Assembly (NCBI GenBank): GCA_945874765.1 | Contig: CAMCHQ010000003.1 | Span: forward strand, 62,001 to 126,000 | Length of the DNA: 64,000 nt | From: an uncultured Clostridia bacterium | Lineage (GTDB): Bacteria; Bacillota; Clostridia; Oscillospirales; Acutalibacteraceae | Direction of reading: 5' to 3' | Shown: positions 18,070-26,287 of the stretch, piece by piece | Layout of the letters: each line of letters opens with the position of its first letter | How positions within the stretch are numbered: the stretch's first letter is position 1 | Made by a program: the position numbers and the translations under genes | Notes under the pieces: generated by a model | Seen by the model: the letters and a program-made list of their open reading frames with translations, nothing else | What the model was told of the DNA's origin: nothing | Database searches by the model: none

Positions 18070-18931
18070 TATTATCTTCCTTTTTCATCTCGCCTGTTCC
18101 GCCTTCGATGACCGTATCGTCATTACCAAAGACGTGAACAGATTTTAAAAACACTTTAGCGTCTGTTTTAAAGCTCATATTTTTAACATATTCGCCGTCA
18201 AGCTTTGCTTTATCTTCAATTTCAAGTTCGTCACGACCGTTAATTTGTGCCCAGCCTGTCAAACCCGGTTTGACATCGTTAGCACCGTACTTATCTCTTT
18301 CGGCAGTAAGCAAATCCTGATTCCACAAACCCGGTCTCGGTCCAATTACCGACATATTGCCTACAAAAATATCCCAAATTTGAGGAAGTTCATCAAGGCT
18401 GTGTGCTCTGATAAATTTGCCAACTTTTGTTATGTACTGTTCCGGATTTTCAAGCTGATGAGTCGGAACATCGTGAGGAGTGTCAAGACGCATACTTCTA
18501 AACTTGTGAAGTTTGAAATATTGCTTATTTTGACCCATTCTTTTTTGAGTAAACAAAACGGGACCCGGGTCTTCAACCTTAATGGCAAGTGCAATTGCAC
18601 CCATAACCGGTGACAATGCAACCAAACCACCAAATGACAAAACTACATCTAAGCCTCTTTTAATGTACCTGTCATAAAAATTTGGAGTATATTCGGAATT
18701 TCCGGTTGCTTCAAGATGACCTTTAACACCGTCTGCATTTTCCTTATCGTTTTCATCTTCTACAAAAACGACTTTTTTACCTTCAAGCTGATTTTTTTGT
18801 TCGGGCTCATTTTCATAAACAGAATCTGCTTTGGTCTTTTTAGCCGCAGCAGTCAAGCCAACAAACGCACCTCCGATTAATGCTGCTGAAATTCCTACTA
18901 TCTTGCCTATTTTCTTTTCAAAAAAAGACAT
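18065..18931 (-). CDS. Initiating sugar-phosphate transferase (bacterial sugar transferase family)
   Basis: A 288-residue monotopic membrane enzyme. An N-terminal hydrophobic segment (KIVGISAALIGGAFVGLTAA) and a linker are followed by the sugar transferase domain: YDRYIKRGLDVVLS, membrane hairpin SPVMGAIALAIKVEDPGPV, KRMGQNKQYFKLHKFRSMR, HSLDELPQIWDIFVGNMSVI, GPRP and PGLTGWAQINGRDEL. It moves a sugar phosphate from a UDP-sugar to undecaprenyl phosphate and so starts the repeat unit. Its neighbours (dehydratase before, reductase after) suggest a 6-deoxy-HexNAc substrate. The stop overlaps the putative ATT start of the next gene. Confidence 0.92.
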   Translation of the reverse strand: MSFFEKKIGKIVGISAALIGGAFVGLTAAAKKTKADSVYENEPEQKNQLEGKKVVFVEDENDKENADGVKGHLEATGNSEYTPNFYDRYIKRGLDVVLSFGGLVALSPVMGAIALAIKVEDPGPVLFTQKRMGQNKQYFKLHKFRSMRLDTPHDVPTHQLENPEQYITKVGKFIRAHSLDELPQIWDIFVGNMSVIGPRPGLWNQDLLTAERDKYGANDVKPGLTGWAQINGRDELEIEDKAKLDGEYVKNMSFKTDAKVFLKSVHVFGNDDTVIEGGTGEMKKEDNN

Positions 18932-18946
18932 CTAAAATCCCCCAAA

Positions 18947-20899
18947 CTAAATCGCCTTAACGATATTCATTTCCATTGATTCTTCTGCGGTTTTATTAAC
19001 CTCTTCCGGACTTTTAAATGTAGGAATAACCGAACGAAGTGCTTCTCTCGCCAAGTCGTTATTATTAGAATTAACTGCATTTTTAAGAACGGAAAGTTTC
19101 TTTTCCACCTTCTCATAATCTAAAGGTTTTTCTCTTTCAACGAAAATCAATTCGTTATCTGTCGTATCAAGTTCTTCCGTTTTGACAAGAAGTTCTTCGT
19201 ATAATTTTTCGCCCGGTCTCAAGCCTGTTTCGACAATTTCAATATCGTGAGCACCGGAGAGGCTAATCATATTCTTTGCAAGGTCATAAATCTTAATCGG
19301 CTGACCCATATCGAGAACGAATATTTCACCGTTATTAGCCATTGCGCCCGATTGAAGCACAAGCTGCGAAGCCTCGGGTATCGTCATAAAGTAACGAATA
19401 ATTCTTTTATCAGTCAAAGTAACAGGACCGCCTGCTGCAATTTGCCTTTTAAAAAGCGGAATTACCGAGCCTGCCGAGCCGAGAACATTGCCGAATCTTG
19501 TGCAAGAGCACTTAACTATTCCTCTTGAAGTATAAGCCTCGGCAATCATTTCGCACATACGCTTTGTAGCGCCCATAACGTTAGTCGGATTAACCGCCTT
19601 ATCGGTAGAAACCATCATAAAGCGCTTAGTGCCGTACTTTTCGCAAAGTTCAAGTACATTTTTTGTGCCGAACACATTATTTTTAATTGCCTCGACGCAG
19701 TTATGCTCCATAAGAGGAACGTGCTTATGTGCCGCAGCGTTAATAACGATATCGGGATGATATTTTTCAAAAACAACACTCATTGCATCCTTATCCGTAA
19801 TTGATGCAATTTCAACTTCCAAATCGACCTTATCGCCGTATTTAAACTTAAGTTCCTGCTGAACATCATAAACGCCGTTTTCGTAAATATCCAAAATTAC
19901 AATTTGCTTCGGGCTCATTTTTGCAAGCTGACGGCAAAGCTCACTGCCTATCGAACCGCCGCCGCCTGTGATAAGAACGACCTTATTCGCATAATAAGCA
20001 AATGTTCTTTCGTCCGATACCTTAATCGGCTTTCTGAAAAGTAAATCCTCAATTTCAAATTCACGAAGCTGACGTTTCTTACCGGCGCTTTGGAACGACG
20101 GATAGTCATACAACTTAATCTTACAGCCGGACTGCTTATAGTAATCGTACAACTCTTTTGTATTTTCAACAGACGGAGGAAGCGCCAAAATTACTTCCTT
20201 CACGCTGTAATTTTTAAGTATATCAAACGTATTTTCCTTTGCCTGATAAACAGGAATACCGTAAATCTCTCTGCCGGTTTTATCATTATTTATATCAAAA
20301 AAGCATACCGGAATATATGCAGTATTTTTGTTATTAAGAAGTTCCTCTGCAAGGCTTACGCCTACATTACCCGCACCGACAATGGCAACATAAATTTTAT
20401 GAGCGTCATCATCTTTCCTGATATTCATTCCAAATGCAAACACCCTGAGAAGCATTCTCATAACTTTGCCCTTGGCGCTTAACTCATTGCCGAATTTAAA
20501 ACAATAACGATAAGCCATTCTCATTGCAAGCGCCAAAAGAGTATTAAATGACAAAATTGCGATAATCTTGGAAATTGTAAAACGTTCAAAATTAAGCAAA
20601 TTGCAAAAACCGTATTCAAATCCGATATAAAGAAGCATACTCAGCGCATCGGTGCAAAGAAGCTTTATGTAACATTGAATTCCGCCGTAACGCCAAATTT
20701 GATTATATATTTTGCCGAAAAATCTACACAAAAAAACGATTAAAAATCCGAAGCAAGCATTAATTAAAACATCTCTTGTTTGCATATCCCTCATGCCTTT
20801 ATTAAGTAAAAACATAAGGAAAAAAGTTGCGAAATATAAAATTGCGTCATATAAAACAAGAGTCCACTTTATATTAAACAGTTTCTTTATCTTTTCCAT
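18947..20899 (-). CDS. Membrane UDP-GlcNAc 4,6-dehydratase (PglF/WbpM/CapD type)
   Basis: A 650-residue enzyme. About four N-terminal transmembrane helices are followed by a CoA-binding-like Rossmann segment (IYVAIVGAGNVGVSLAEELL) and the catalytic SDR: VVLITGGGGSIGSELCRQLA, NAAAHKHVPLMEHNC, STDKAVNPTNVMGATKRMCE (Met in place of the catalytic Tyr, as is usual here), CTRFGNVLGSAGSVIPLF and GLRPGEKLYEELL. It makes UDP-2-acetamido-2,6-dideoxy-4-keto-hexose from UDP-GlcNAc. It is the first gene of the operon, about 268 bases after the predicted transcription start, with a GAGGAG site before the ATG. Confidence 0.93.
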   Translation of the reverse strand: MEKIKKLFNIKWTLVLYDAILYFATFFLMFLLNKGMRDMQTRDVLINACFGFLIVFLCRFFGKIYNQIWRYGGIQCYIKLLCTDALSMLLYIGFEYGFCNLLNFERFTISKIIAILSFNTLLALAMRMAYRYCFKFGNELSAKGKVMRMLLRVFAFGMNIRKDDDAHKIYVAIVGAGNVGVSLAEELLNNKNTAYIPVCFFDINNDKTGREIYGIPVYQAKENTFDILKNYSVKEVILALPPSVENTKELYDYYKQSGCKIKLYDYPSFQSAGKKRQLREFEIEDLLFRKPIKVSDERTFAYYANKVVLITGGGGSIGSELCRQLAKMSPKQIVILDIYENGVYDVQQELKFKYGDKVDLEVEIASITDKDAMSVVFEKYHPDIVINAAAHKHVPLMEHNCVEAIKNNVFGTKNVLELCEKYGTKRFMMVSTDKAVNPTNVMGATKRMCEMIAEAYTSRGIVKCSCTRFGNVLGSAGSVIPLFKRQIAAGGPVTLTDKRIIRYFMTIPEASQLVLQSGAMANNGEIFVLDMGQPIKIYDLAKNMISLSGAHDIEIVETGLRPGEKLYEELLVKTEELDTTDNELIFVEREKPLDYEKVEKKLSVLKNAVNSNNNDLAREALRSVIPTFKSPEEVNKTAEESMEMNIVKAI

Positions 20900-20947
20900 A
20901 ATTGCTCCTCTCTTCCCACTTCAATCATAACCCAACCTAATATCAAC

Positions 20948-21023
20948 AAAAAAAGACTTCTTGACACATCACACCTGTTGCGGCAAAATGACGCAACTGC
21001 ATTTTTAAGTATCAAAAGTCTTT
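20948..21023 (-). terminator. Terminator-like attenuator hairpin in the polysaccharide operon leader
   Basis: On the minus strand, AAAGACTT (21016-21023) pairs with AAGTCTTT (20952-20959) and is followed by seven T (20948-20954). Inside this stem lies a second hairpin (GTTGCG/CGCAAC, 20977-20982 with 20992-20997). No gene ends here: the element is downstream of the operon promoter and 49 bases before the first gene, so it would have to be read through. A 26-codon frame (GTG at 21085, TAA at 21005-21007) overlaps the upstream arm and may be a leader peptide, which is weakly supported. Confidence 0.6.
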
Positions 21024-21173
21024 AAAGCGCACATATAAACTTTAATTGCATATCCATAAGCAGCAAATTTAATGCCGTTTCCCACAATGATACAAATTCA
21101 CTCCTCATTATACGTCAAAAGTTTATAAAAACAAAAGCCAAAGCAAAATTCCCATTAGCTTATTGTTATACAT

Positions 21174-21202
21174 ATTATATATTATGTAATATTCATTGTC
21201 AA
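21174..21202 (-). promoter_or_regulatory. Sigma-A promoter of the polysaccharide operon
   Basis: TTGACA (21197-21202 on the minus strand), a 17-base spacer and TATAAT (21174-21179) form a perfect consensus. The expected start near 21167 gives a leader of about 268 nt before the first gene. Between 20900 and 21350 there is no recognisable protein gene apart from the possible leader peptide. Confidence 0.85.
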
Positions 21203-21293
21203 TGAAAAACTTGTCGAAAAAGGAAGTTTTTTGTGACACTCTGTCATATAATTAGCCAATTGTCTTGTTTTAAGACATTCAAAGTTAAGTTTA

Positions 21294-21322
21294 TTGCAAT
21301 ATCTCTTAATTTATCTTATAAT
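21294..21322 (+). promoter_or_regulatory. Sigma-A promoter of the 155-residue hypothetical gene
   Basis: TTGCAA, a 17-base spacer and TATAAT, divergent from the polysaccharide promoter. Its position also shows that the reading frame's upstream extension to a TTG at 21294 is promoter DNA, not coding. Confidence 0.7.
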
Positions 21323-21350
21323 CAAGTTAAAATATGAGCGGAGGAATAAC

Positions 21351-21818
21351 ATGGAAACGGTATTTGAAATGTCAGATATAGATTATCCTTACGGCGTTTT
21401 GCATGACCAAAAGCTTAATAGTGTAAGGTGCGAAGATAATAATTTCGTTTTCAGCTTTGACATTGAACTTTTCAAAGATGATTATGACGACGAAGAATTT
21501 TACGAAAAATACAAAAACTTCAGGCATTGCGATATGGTTGTTGAGATGAACAATGAACCGTTTAATTATTTTGAACTCGTCACCTGCATTAACACTAAAG
21601 GAAAATTCAAAGGCTTGAGCCTTAATCGAAAAAATTTTATTGATGTGATAAATAACGTAACCTCGGCAACATTCGTTTTGTGCTCGGCGACGTACAGTGA
21701 ATTTAAAATTGAACTTTGCGTTTATTTTGATAAAAAAAGGAAATACAAAAAATACGCTAAATACGATATGTGCAATATTACGCTCGACGCAAAAAAGGTT
21801 ATTTGGAATTATTATTAA
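21351..21818 (+). CDS. Hypothetical acidic protein
   Basis: 155 residues, not recognised. The ATG is chosen for the GGAGG 9 bases upstream and the promoter just before it. The protein is acidic in its first half (a DDYDDEEFYEKY stretch), has several aromatic residues and four or five Cys, and ends KVIWNYY. There is no signal peptide or membrane helix. Alternating hydrophobic strands suggest a small beta-rich cytoplasmic domain. It stands alone between the divergent polysaccharide promoter and a terminator, so its job cannot be inferred from neighbours. Confidence 0.7.
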   Translation: METVFEMSDIDYPYGVLHDQKLNSVRCEDNNFVFSFDIELFKDDYDDEEFYEKYKNFRHCDMVVEMNNEPFNYFELVTCINTKGKFKGLSLNRKNFIDVINNVTSATFVLCSATYSEFKIELCVYFDKKRKYKKYAKYDMCNITLDAKKVIWNYY

Positions 21819-21942
21819 AACAGCAAAGGAAAAATCAAATTAACACAAATATTCTTATGAGTAATACCTCTTTCAATAAAAGAGATTTATAATGAACTAT
21901 ATCAAATCGAAGTCCGATAAATTGACATTTAGGAAATACAAA

Positions 21943-21969
21943 AGCGTTGGAGATCAATTTTCCAACGCT
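21943..21969. terminator. AGCGTTGGA-type terminator hairpin, copy 1
   Basis: AGCGTTGGA pairs with TCCAACGCT around a GATCAATTT loop, with a short T-rich run on the plus side. It lies between the hypothetical gene and the convergent HipA-like gene, so it may serve both. The same stem recurs at 23409-23433 and 35203-35235. Confidence 0.7.
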
Positions 21970-22787
21970 TAACTTTTCTGTATTTTTTGTCGTTCAATTA
22001 TGCATTGAATCACTCTTTCTTTTATGATTGCTCTGTCACGCTCAGGATAAAATTCAAGAAACTCATTTACAATCTCTTCAATCTCACTTTTTGTGAATTT
22101 CGGAATTTTCAATACTTCACCATAGAGTGAATGAACCGTTTTAACTTCTCTGTTAAAAGTCATCAAAAACGGACTTGCAACCATTGTTTTCATAATTCCC
22201 TTTGGCTCAATATCCATTCTGTAAATTTGTGTGTTTGACAAAAGCCCTGCTCCGTTATCAAATATGGGACAATAATCAAACTTTCCGTCTTTCTCAAGAA
22301 CCGCAATATTATTCAAATGTCTGTCATCATTCATAATCATAGAATCAATTTCAAAAAGCAGAGTTAAATATTTATCAAAATCAGCAAGACCGGTAATGTC
22401 TTTTGTGGCGTCAACCAAGTACTGAATACGCTTTTTGTCACTTGTTAGTCTGCCGATTTTATCCGTTAATGAAATTTTAAGATTATTTGAAAGCAATTTA
22501 TTCAAAGTGATAATCGCCTGATTTTGCCGTAAAAAATTTTCACTTGTGCAAGCAATTCTGTCAACATTATGAATATTGACTTTTTCTATTTTATATCTTA
22601 CAAAACTGAAATTGTTTTCATTTTCTATGTTGCTTTTTTTTAGAATTTCAGATGTAACCGCTTCCGCAAGCGCCTCATATCCAAATTGGTCAAGTTTATA
22701 CCAAATGCCGTTATCAAGCCACTTTTCCTGATTTCCTTTAGACGAACTTAAAGCGATTTTTTTGTCAGTAACTAACTTAACCCCCAT
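21969..22787 (-). CDS. HipA/CtkA-like Ser/Thr kinase (putative toxin)
   Basis: A 272-residue HipA-superfamily kinase lacking the usual HipA N-terminal subdomain. The catalytic core reads SMIMNDDRHLNNIAVLEK (the N-x-D-x-H-x-x-N catalytic loop of HipA), followed by CPIFDNGAGLL (metal-binding DFG-like segment). The N terminus VTDKKIALSSSKGNQEKWLD resembles the start of related kinases. The ATG overlaps the TGA of the upstream AbrB-like gene by one base, so both are translated from one message. HipA kinases phosphorylate translation factors and cause growth arrest; the target here is unknown. It could also be a regulatory kinase rather than a toxin. Confidence 0.75.
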   Translation of the reverse strand: MGVKLVTDKKIALSSSKGNQEKWLDNGIWYKLDQFGYEALAEAVTSEILKKSNIENENNFSFVRYKIEKVNIHNVDRIACTSENFLRQNQAIITLNKLLSNNLKISLTDKIGRLTSDKKRIQYLVDATKDITGLADFDKYLTLLFEIDSMIMNDDRHLNNIAVLEKDGKFDYCPIFDNGAGLLSNTQIYRMDIEPKGIMKTMVASPFLMTFNREVKTVHSLYGEVLKIPKFTKSEIEEIVNEFLEFYPERDRAIIKERVIQCIIERQKIQKS

Positions 22788-23323
22788 CAGATTTCCTCCA
22801 CTTCAAGCCACTGATTATCTTCTGCCATTTTCCCGTGTGTTTTTTTAATAATTTCAATAGGCGAATACTCATCTAACCCTATTGAAAAAAGATATTCTCT
22901 TATCCCCATTCTGCTTTTGGGAACACATCTGTCTTCTAAAAAAGAATTATAATCATCCCAGTTCACATTTTCCTTAATGCCGAAAGCAGTATAAAGGTAA
23001 TTATCTGTAAAGTTATTAAACTTAATAATTTTGTCGCTGTAATCCGCCGCAATAGTCGTACACAAATCACTGCCGTTATAATAGTTTATTTTTAATAATT
23101 TGTGCCCTTTTTTCTTTGCCGACAACATAAAATTTTCAAATGAAATTTTTGGCGCAATTACAATTTTTTCTCCGTCAAACAAAAGTTCAACTTCTCTGTT
23201 ATTTTCATTGATTTCAAGCGAATTTATCCATACGGACGGCAAAGATATCTTGTATGTTTTTGCACCGCTTGATGCTGTTCCGCCCACACTGCTTATAATA
23301 ATTTTTGCGTTTCTTGTTTCCAT
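22787..23323 (-). CDS. AbrB/SpoVT-like DNA-binding protein with C-terminal kinase-partner domain (putative antitoxin)
   Basis: 178 residues. Residues 15-57 (KTYKISLPSVWINSLEI followed by ELLFDGEKIVIAPK) fit an AbrB/MazE-like swapped-hairpin DNA-binding domain. The remaining part contains FLEDRCVPKSRMGIRE and IIKKTHGKMAEDNQWLE, a segment seen in small proteins paired with HipA-like kinases in Clostridia (recognised from memory, not searched). The promoter just upstream holds a perfect palindrome between -35 and -10, as expected for an autoregulating antitoxin. The kinase gene follows with a one-base overlap. Confidence 0.65.
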   Translation of the reverse strand: METRNAKIIISSVGGTASSGAKTYKISLPSVWINSLEINENNREVELLFDGEKIVIAPKISFENFMLSAKKKGHKLLKINYYNGSDLCTTIAADYSDKIIKFNNFTDNYLYTAFGIKENVNWDDYNSFLEDRCVPKSRMGIREYLFSIGLDEYSPIEIIKKTHGKMAEDNQWLEVEEI

Positions 23324-23338
23324 AACATCACCGCAATT

Positions 23339-23367
23339 ATTATATCATATTCGTACCGAATATTCAA
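23339..23367 (-). promoter_or_regulatory. Promoter and operator of the AbrB-HipA-like pair
   Basis: TTGAAT (23362-23367), a 17-base spacer and TATAAT (23339-23344) on the minus strand. The spacer region contains the perfect palindrome ATATTCG-GTA-CGAATAT (23347-23363), so a bound dimer would block RNA polymerase. Confidence 0.75.
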
Positions 23368-23408
23368 TGATGATTTGATTTCTTGTTTATAAACGAAATA
23401 CAAAGCAA

Positions 23409-23433
23409 AAGCGTTGGAGATTTTCCAACGCTT
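23409..23433. terminator. AGCGTTGGA-type terminator hairpin, copy 2
   Basis: AAGCGTTGGA pairs with TCCAACGCTT around a 5-base loop, just after the stop of the 54-residue minus-strand gene; the T run is short (TTTTGCTTT on the minus strand). Confidence 0.6.
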
Positions 23434-23441
23434 GATTTTTG

Positions 23442-23606
23442 CTATATTTTCTTAATTTTAGTGCCTTTTGCCTCTGCAATTAAGGCGATGCCCTGCAAAA
23501 TAACCAGCACAAAAGTAAATATCCTCATCGCTTTTGCGATAATTTCAAGTACGCTTGATATTTCTCTGAACGAGGTTAAAAGGCGCAGATTATTAAAATG
23601 CTTCAT
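23442..23606 (-). CDS. Small membrane protein
   Basis: 54 residues, starting MKHFNNLRLL after a GAGGTG site that sits in the end of spoVAD. One hydrophobic helix (IFTFVLVILQGIALIAEA) follows an amphipathic N-terminal helix; the tail is basic (KGTKIKKI). It begins 4 bases after the spoVAD stop and is followed by a terminator, so it is in the spoVAD transcript. It does not look like SpoVAC, SpoVAE or SpoVAEA by length. The reading frame upstream of this ATG overlaps spoVAD and is not used. Confidence 0.6.
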   Translation of the reverse strand: MKHFNNLRLLTSFREISSVLEIIAKAMRIFTFVLVILQGIALIAEAKGTKIKKI

Positions 23607-23610
23607 TTTT

Positions 23611-24612
23611 TCACCTCTCAAGTAAAACTGCGTGTGCAATACCGGGAATTGAATTACCCTGCTTGCTTGAAGTAGGTGACATAAGCGCACCCGTTGCGAC
23701 AAAAAGCACCTTTTTAAGAAGCCCTTTATCCATCTGCTTTAAGATATATGAATTAAGCACACTCGCACTGCAACCGCAGCCCGAACCGCCGGAATTGACG
23801 TCTTGTTTTTTCAAATCAAAAATAAGTGTGCCGCAATCCTTATGAAATCCCTTTAATTTTATTTGGTGCTCTTTTTCAAGAAGTTCGTAAAGAAGTTGAC
23901 TGCCCGTATATCCCAAATCACCCGTTAAAATCAAATTGTAATCCTCGGGCGCAGTATTTGTATCCTTCAAAAAGTCGCTTATCGTTCTTGCCGCCGCAGG
24001 TGCCATTGCCGCACCCATATTATTTGCATCGGTTATACCGAGGTCGGTAATAGTTCCGATTTGAACTGCCTTAATTTCAGTACCTCTGCCCTCGTTAGAT
24101 ACAACACTGCTGCCTGCGCCCGTAACAGTCCATTGCGCCGTCGGGGGACGTTGACCTCCGTATTCAAGCGGAAAGCGAAACTGCCTTTCACTTGAACAAA
24201 AGTGACTTGAAGTTGCGCAAACAACACAGGAAGCGCCGCCGTTTACAAGCATTGCACCGGTTGAAAGCGAAAGCGCCATAGTTGAGCAAGCGCCGAAAAG
24301 CCCGATTGACGGAATTTCCAAATCTTTAAGTGCAAAAGCCGAGCCCATACACTGGTCAAGTAAATCACCGCTTAACACAAAATCGACAGAACTCGGTGCA
24401 ACACCCGCATTTGAAAGACTCCTGATAATCGCATCGTGGAGCATAGCCGACTCCGCAAGCTCATATGACTGCTGACCCATAGTTGTATCTTCAAAAATCA
24501 TATCAAAATCATTGGCAAGCGGACCTTCGCCCTCTTTTTTACCTGCCACACTTGCGTGACCGATAATTTTGGGAGGATTATCAAAAATTATCGTTTTTCC
24601 GATTTTTCGCAT
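23611..24612 (-). CDS. spoVAD: Stage V sporulation protein AD (thiolase-fold)
   Basis: 333 residues of the thiolase-like SpoVAD family: IGKTIIFDNPPKIIGHAS at the N terminus, ESAMLHDAIIRSL, LSGDLLDQCMGSAFAL, GLFGACSTMALSL, TGAGSSVV, LTGDLGYTGSQLL, and NSGGSGCGCSAS near the end. SpoVAD binds dipicolinic acid and helps load it into spores. The ATG at 24612 has GAGGTG upstream; the 13-codon extension is discarded. The usual spoVAC and spoVAE partners are not adjacent; only a 54-residue membrane protein follows. The gene supports a spore-forming lineage. Confidence 0.92.
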   Translation of the reverse strand: MRKIGKTIIFDNPPKIIGHASVAGKKEGEGPLANDFDMIFEDTTMGQQSYELAESAMLHDAIIRSLSNAGVAPSSVDFVLSGDLLDQCMGSAFALKDLEIPSIGLFGACSTMALSLSTGAMLVNGGASCVVCATSSHFCSSERQFRFPLEYGGQRPPTAQWTVTGAGSSVVSNEGRGTEIKAVQIGTITDLGITDANNMGAAMAPAAARTISDFLKDTNTAPEDYNLILTGDLGYTGSQLLYELLEKEHQIKLKGFHKDCGTLIFDLKKQDVNSGGSGCGCSASVLNSYILKQMDKGLLKKVLFVATGALMSPTSSKQGNSIPGIAHAVLLER

Positions 24613-24675
24613 AAAAAACACCTCAATAATATTTTTAACAAAAAATCGCAAATTACTAATTTTTATAAAAAAAGC

Positions 24676-24699
24676 CGAGATTTAAACAAGTAAATCTCG
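24676..24699 (-). terminator. Intrinsic terminator after hisF
   Basis: CGAGATTTA pairs with TAAATCTCG and, on the minus strand, is followed by GCTTTTTTT. It ends the hisH-hisF transcript. Confidence 0.85.
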
Positions 24700-24712
24700 A
24701 CTGTAACAATGT

Positions 24713-25471
24713 TTATATTCTTACGCTGATATTGTTTTCTTTCAAATATTTTTTAAGTTCGGGAATAGGAAGCTCGTTGAAATGGAAAAGACTTGCCGCC
24801 AAAACTGCGTCGGCTTTGCCCGCCCTGAATGCGTCAAGGAAATGCTCCGCCTTTCCTGCACCGCCCGAGGCAATAACCGGAATACCCGCATTTTCACTGA
24901 TTGTTCGGGTAAGCTCGATATCGTAGCCTGTTTTTTGACCGTCTTTGTCCATTGAAGTCAAAAGAATTTCGCCGGCACCTCTCTGTTCGGCTTCTTTTGC
25001 CCATTTTACAGCGTCAATGCCTGTAGGAATTCTGCCGCCGTTTAGGTAAACCTCCCAGCCGCCTTTGCCGTCGCTTTTTGCGTCAATTGCACAAACAACG
25101 CATTGTGCGCCGAATTTATATGAAGCTTCGTTAATCAAATCGGGATTGCGAACCGCCGCAGAGTTTACGGAAATTTTATCCGCACCTGCTCTCAAAAGCA
25201 CCTTGAAATCATCAACTGTTTTTATCCCGCCGCCGACGGTGAAAGGAATAAATACTGTTTGAGCAACACGTTTGACAATATCAAGCATTGTGCTCCTGCC
25301 CTCGTGAGTAGCGGTGATATCAAGCAAAACAAGCTCGTCGGCACCCTGCCTGTCATAAGCCGCCGCACATTCAACCGGGTCGCCCGCATCTCTTAAATCA
25401 ACAAATGAAACACCTTTTACAACTCGACCGTTTTTAACATCAAGGCAAGGAATAATTCTTTTAGCGTACAT
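24713..25471 (-). CDS. hisF: Imidazole glycerol phosphate synthase subunit HisF (cyclase)
   Basis: A 252-residue TIM barrel. It begins [20 protein letters not shown], with the catalytic Asp in [37 protein letters not shown]-like [26 protein letters not shown] with the second catalytic Asp, and [13 protein letters not shown]. With HisH it converts PRFAR and glutamine-derived ammonia to IGP and AICAR in histidine synthesis. Its ATG overlaps the hisH stop. No other his gene is in the window; hisHF pairs in glycan clusters supply amidotransfer to WbpG-like enzymes, but no WbpG is seen here. Confidence 0.95.
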   Translation of the reverse strand: MYAKRIIPCLDVKNGRVVKGVSFVDLRDAGDPVECAAAYDRQGADELVLLDITATHEGRSTMLDIVKRVAQTVFIPFTVGGGIKTVDDFKVLLRAGADKISVNSAAVRNPDLINEASYKFGAQCVVCAIDAKSDGKGGWEVYLNGGRIPTGIDAVKWAKEAEQRGAGEILLTSMDKDGQKTGYDIELTRTISENAGIPVIASGGAGKAEHFLDAFRAGKADAVLAASLFHFNELPIPELKKYLKENNISVRI

Positions 25472-26082
25472 TACTCATCCCCCATTTCCAAAAAGTTTTT
25501 AAGCAAAGCCAAACCGACTTTACTGCTTTTTTCAGGGTGAAACTGCACCGCACAAAGCCTGCCTTTTTGAACCGCACACTCAATAGGCACTCCGTACTGA
25601 GTAACTCCCGCAACAACGTCTCCATCCGCACCGTCAAGATAAAAAGAATGAACGAAATAAAAATAGCTTTCGTCTTCGATATTTTTAAAAATACCGTCTC
25701 TTTGTTTAAGAGAGACGCTGTTCCAGCCGATATGCGGAACTTTAAGTCCTCTGTCCTTGGGAATGGTTTTGATTTTGCCGTTTAAAATTCCCAGTCCCTC
25801 AACACCGGGACTTTCCTCACTGCTTTCAAAAAGAAGCTGCAAGCCGAGGCAAATTCCGAGAAAAATCTTTTCCCTCGCCGCCTGCTTTACGGTATCAACA
25901 AGCCCTCTTTCTCGCATTGACTCCATAGCGTCGCCGAATGAACCGACACCCGGTAAAATAACGTGGCTTGCCGATAATATTTTTTCCTTATCCTGTGTAA
26001 TCTCACTTTCGGCACCGAGATAATCAAGCGCCTTTTTAACACTCGACAAATTTCCCGCACCGTAATCAATAATTGCAACCAT
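25471..26082 (-). CDS. hisH: Imidazole glycerol phosphate synthase subunit HisH (glutaminase)
   Basis: A 203-residue class I glutamine amidotransferase. It shows [30 protein letters not shown], the nucleophile Cys in [23 protein letters not shown] and the catalytic His/Glu in VQFHPEKSS. It releases ammonia for HisF, which follows with a one-base overlap. A tRNA-Ser gene lies divergently upstream. Confidence 0.95.
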   Translation of the reverse strand: MVAIIDYGAGNLSSVKKALDYLGAESEITQDKEKILSASHVILPGVGSFGDAMESMRERGLVDTVKQAAREKIFLGICLGLQLLFESSEESPGVEGLGILNGKIKTIPKDRGLKVPHIGWNSVSLKQRDGIFKNIEDESYFYFVHSFYLDGADGDVVAGVTQYGVPIECAVQKGRLCAVQFHPEKSSKVGLALLKNFLEMGDE

Positions 26083-26142
26083 AACTTATCTCCATAGTAT
26101 GTATTGAAAATATTTTATCACAAAATAAAATCACTTGCAATA

Positions 26143-26171
26143 TTGACAAAACAATAAAAACAGTATAAAAT
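26143..26171 (+). promoter_or_regulatory. Promoter of tRNA-Ser
   Basis: TTGACA, a 17-base spacer and TAAAAT; transcription would start near 26178, about 13 bases before the mature tRNA. Confidence 0.7.
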
Positions 26172-26190
26172 AAATCTACTGTTTAAATAT

Positions 26191-26280
26191 GCAGCGGTAC
26201 CGAAGAGGTCATAACGGCATGGACTCGAAATCCATCGTGTGAGCAATCACCCGTGGGTTCAAATCCCACCCGCTGCGCCA
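26191..26280 (+). tRNA. tRNA-Ser (anticodon CGA)
   Basis: A 90-nt class II tRNA with CCA encoded. The 7-bp acceptor stem pairs GCAGCGG with CCGCTGC; discriminator G. The anticodon arm pairs ATGGA with TCCAT around the loop CTCGAAA, with anticodon CGA at 26226-26228 (reads UCG). A long variable arm (GTGTGAGCAATCAC region) and the T arm GTGGG-TTCAAAT-CCCAC mark a serine tRNA. Confidence 0.95.
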
Positions 26281-26287
26281 TCATCAC

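Noticed and set aside
24713-26082. hisH-hisF as an amidotransfer pair for glycan synthesis
   Set aside because: No WbpG-like partner in the window and both sequences look like normal histidine biosynthesis enzymes.
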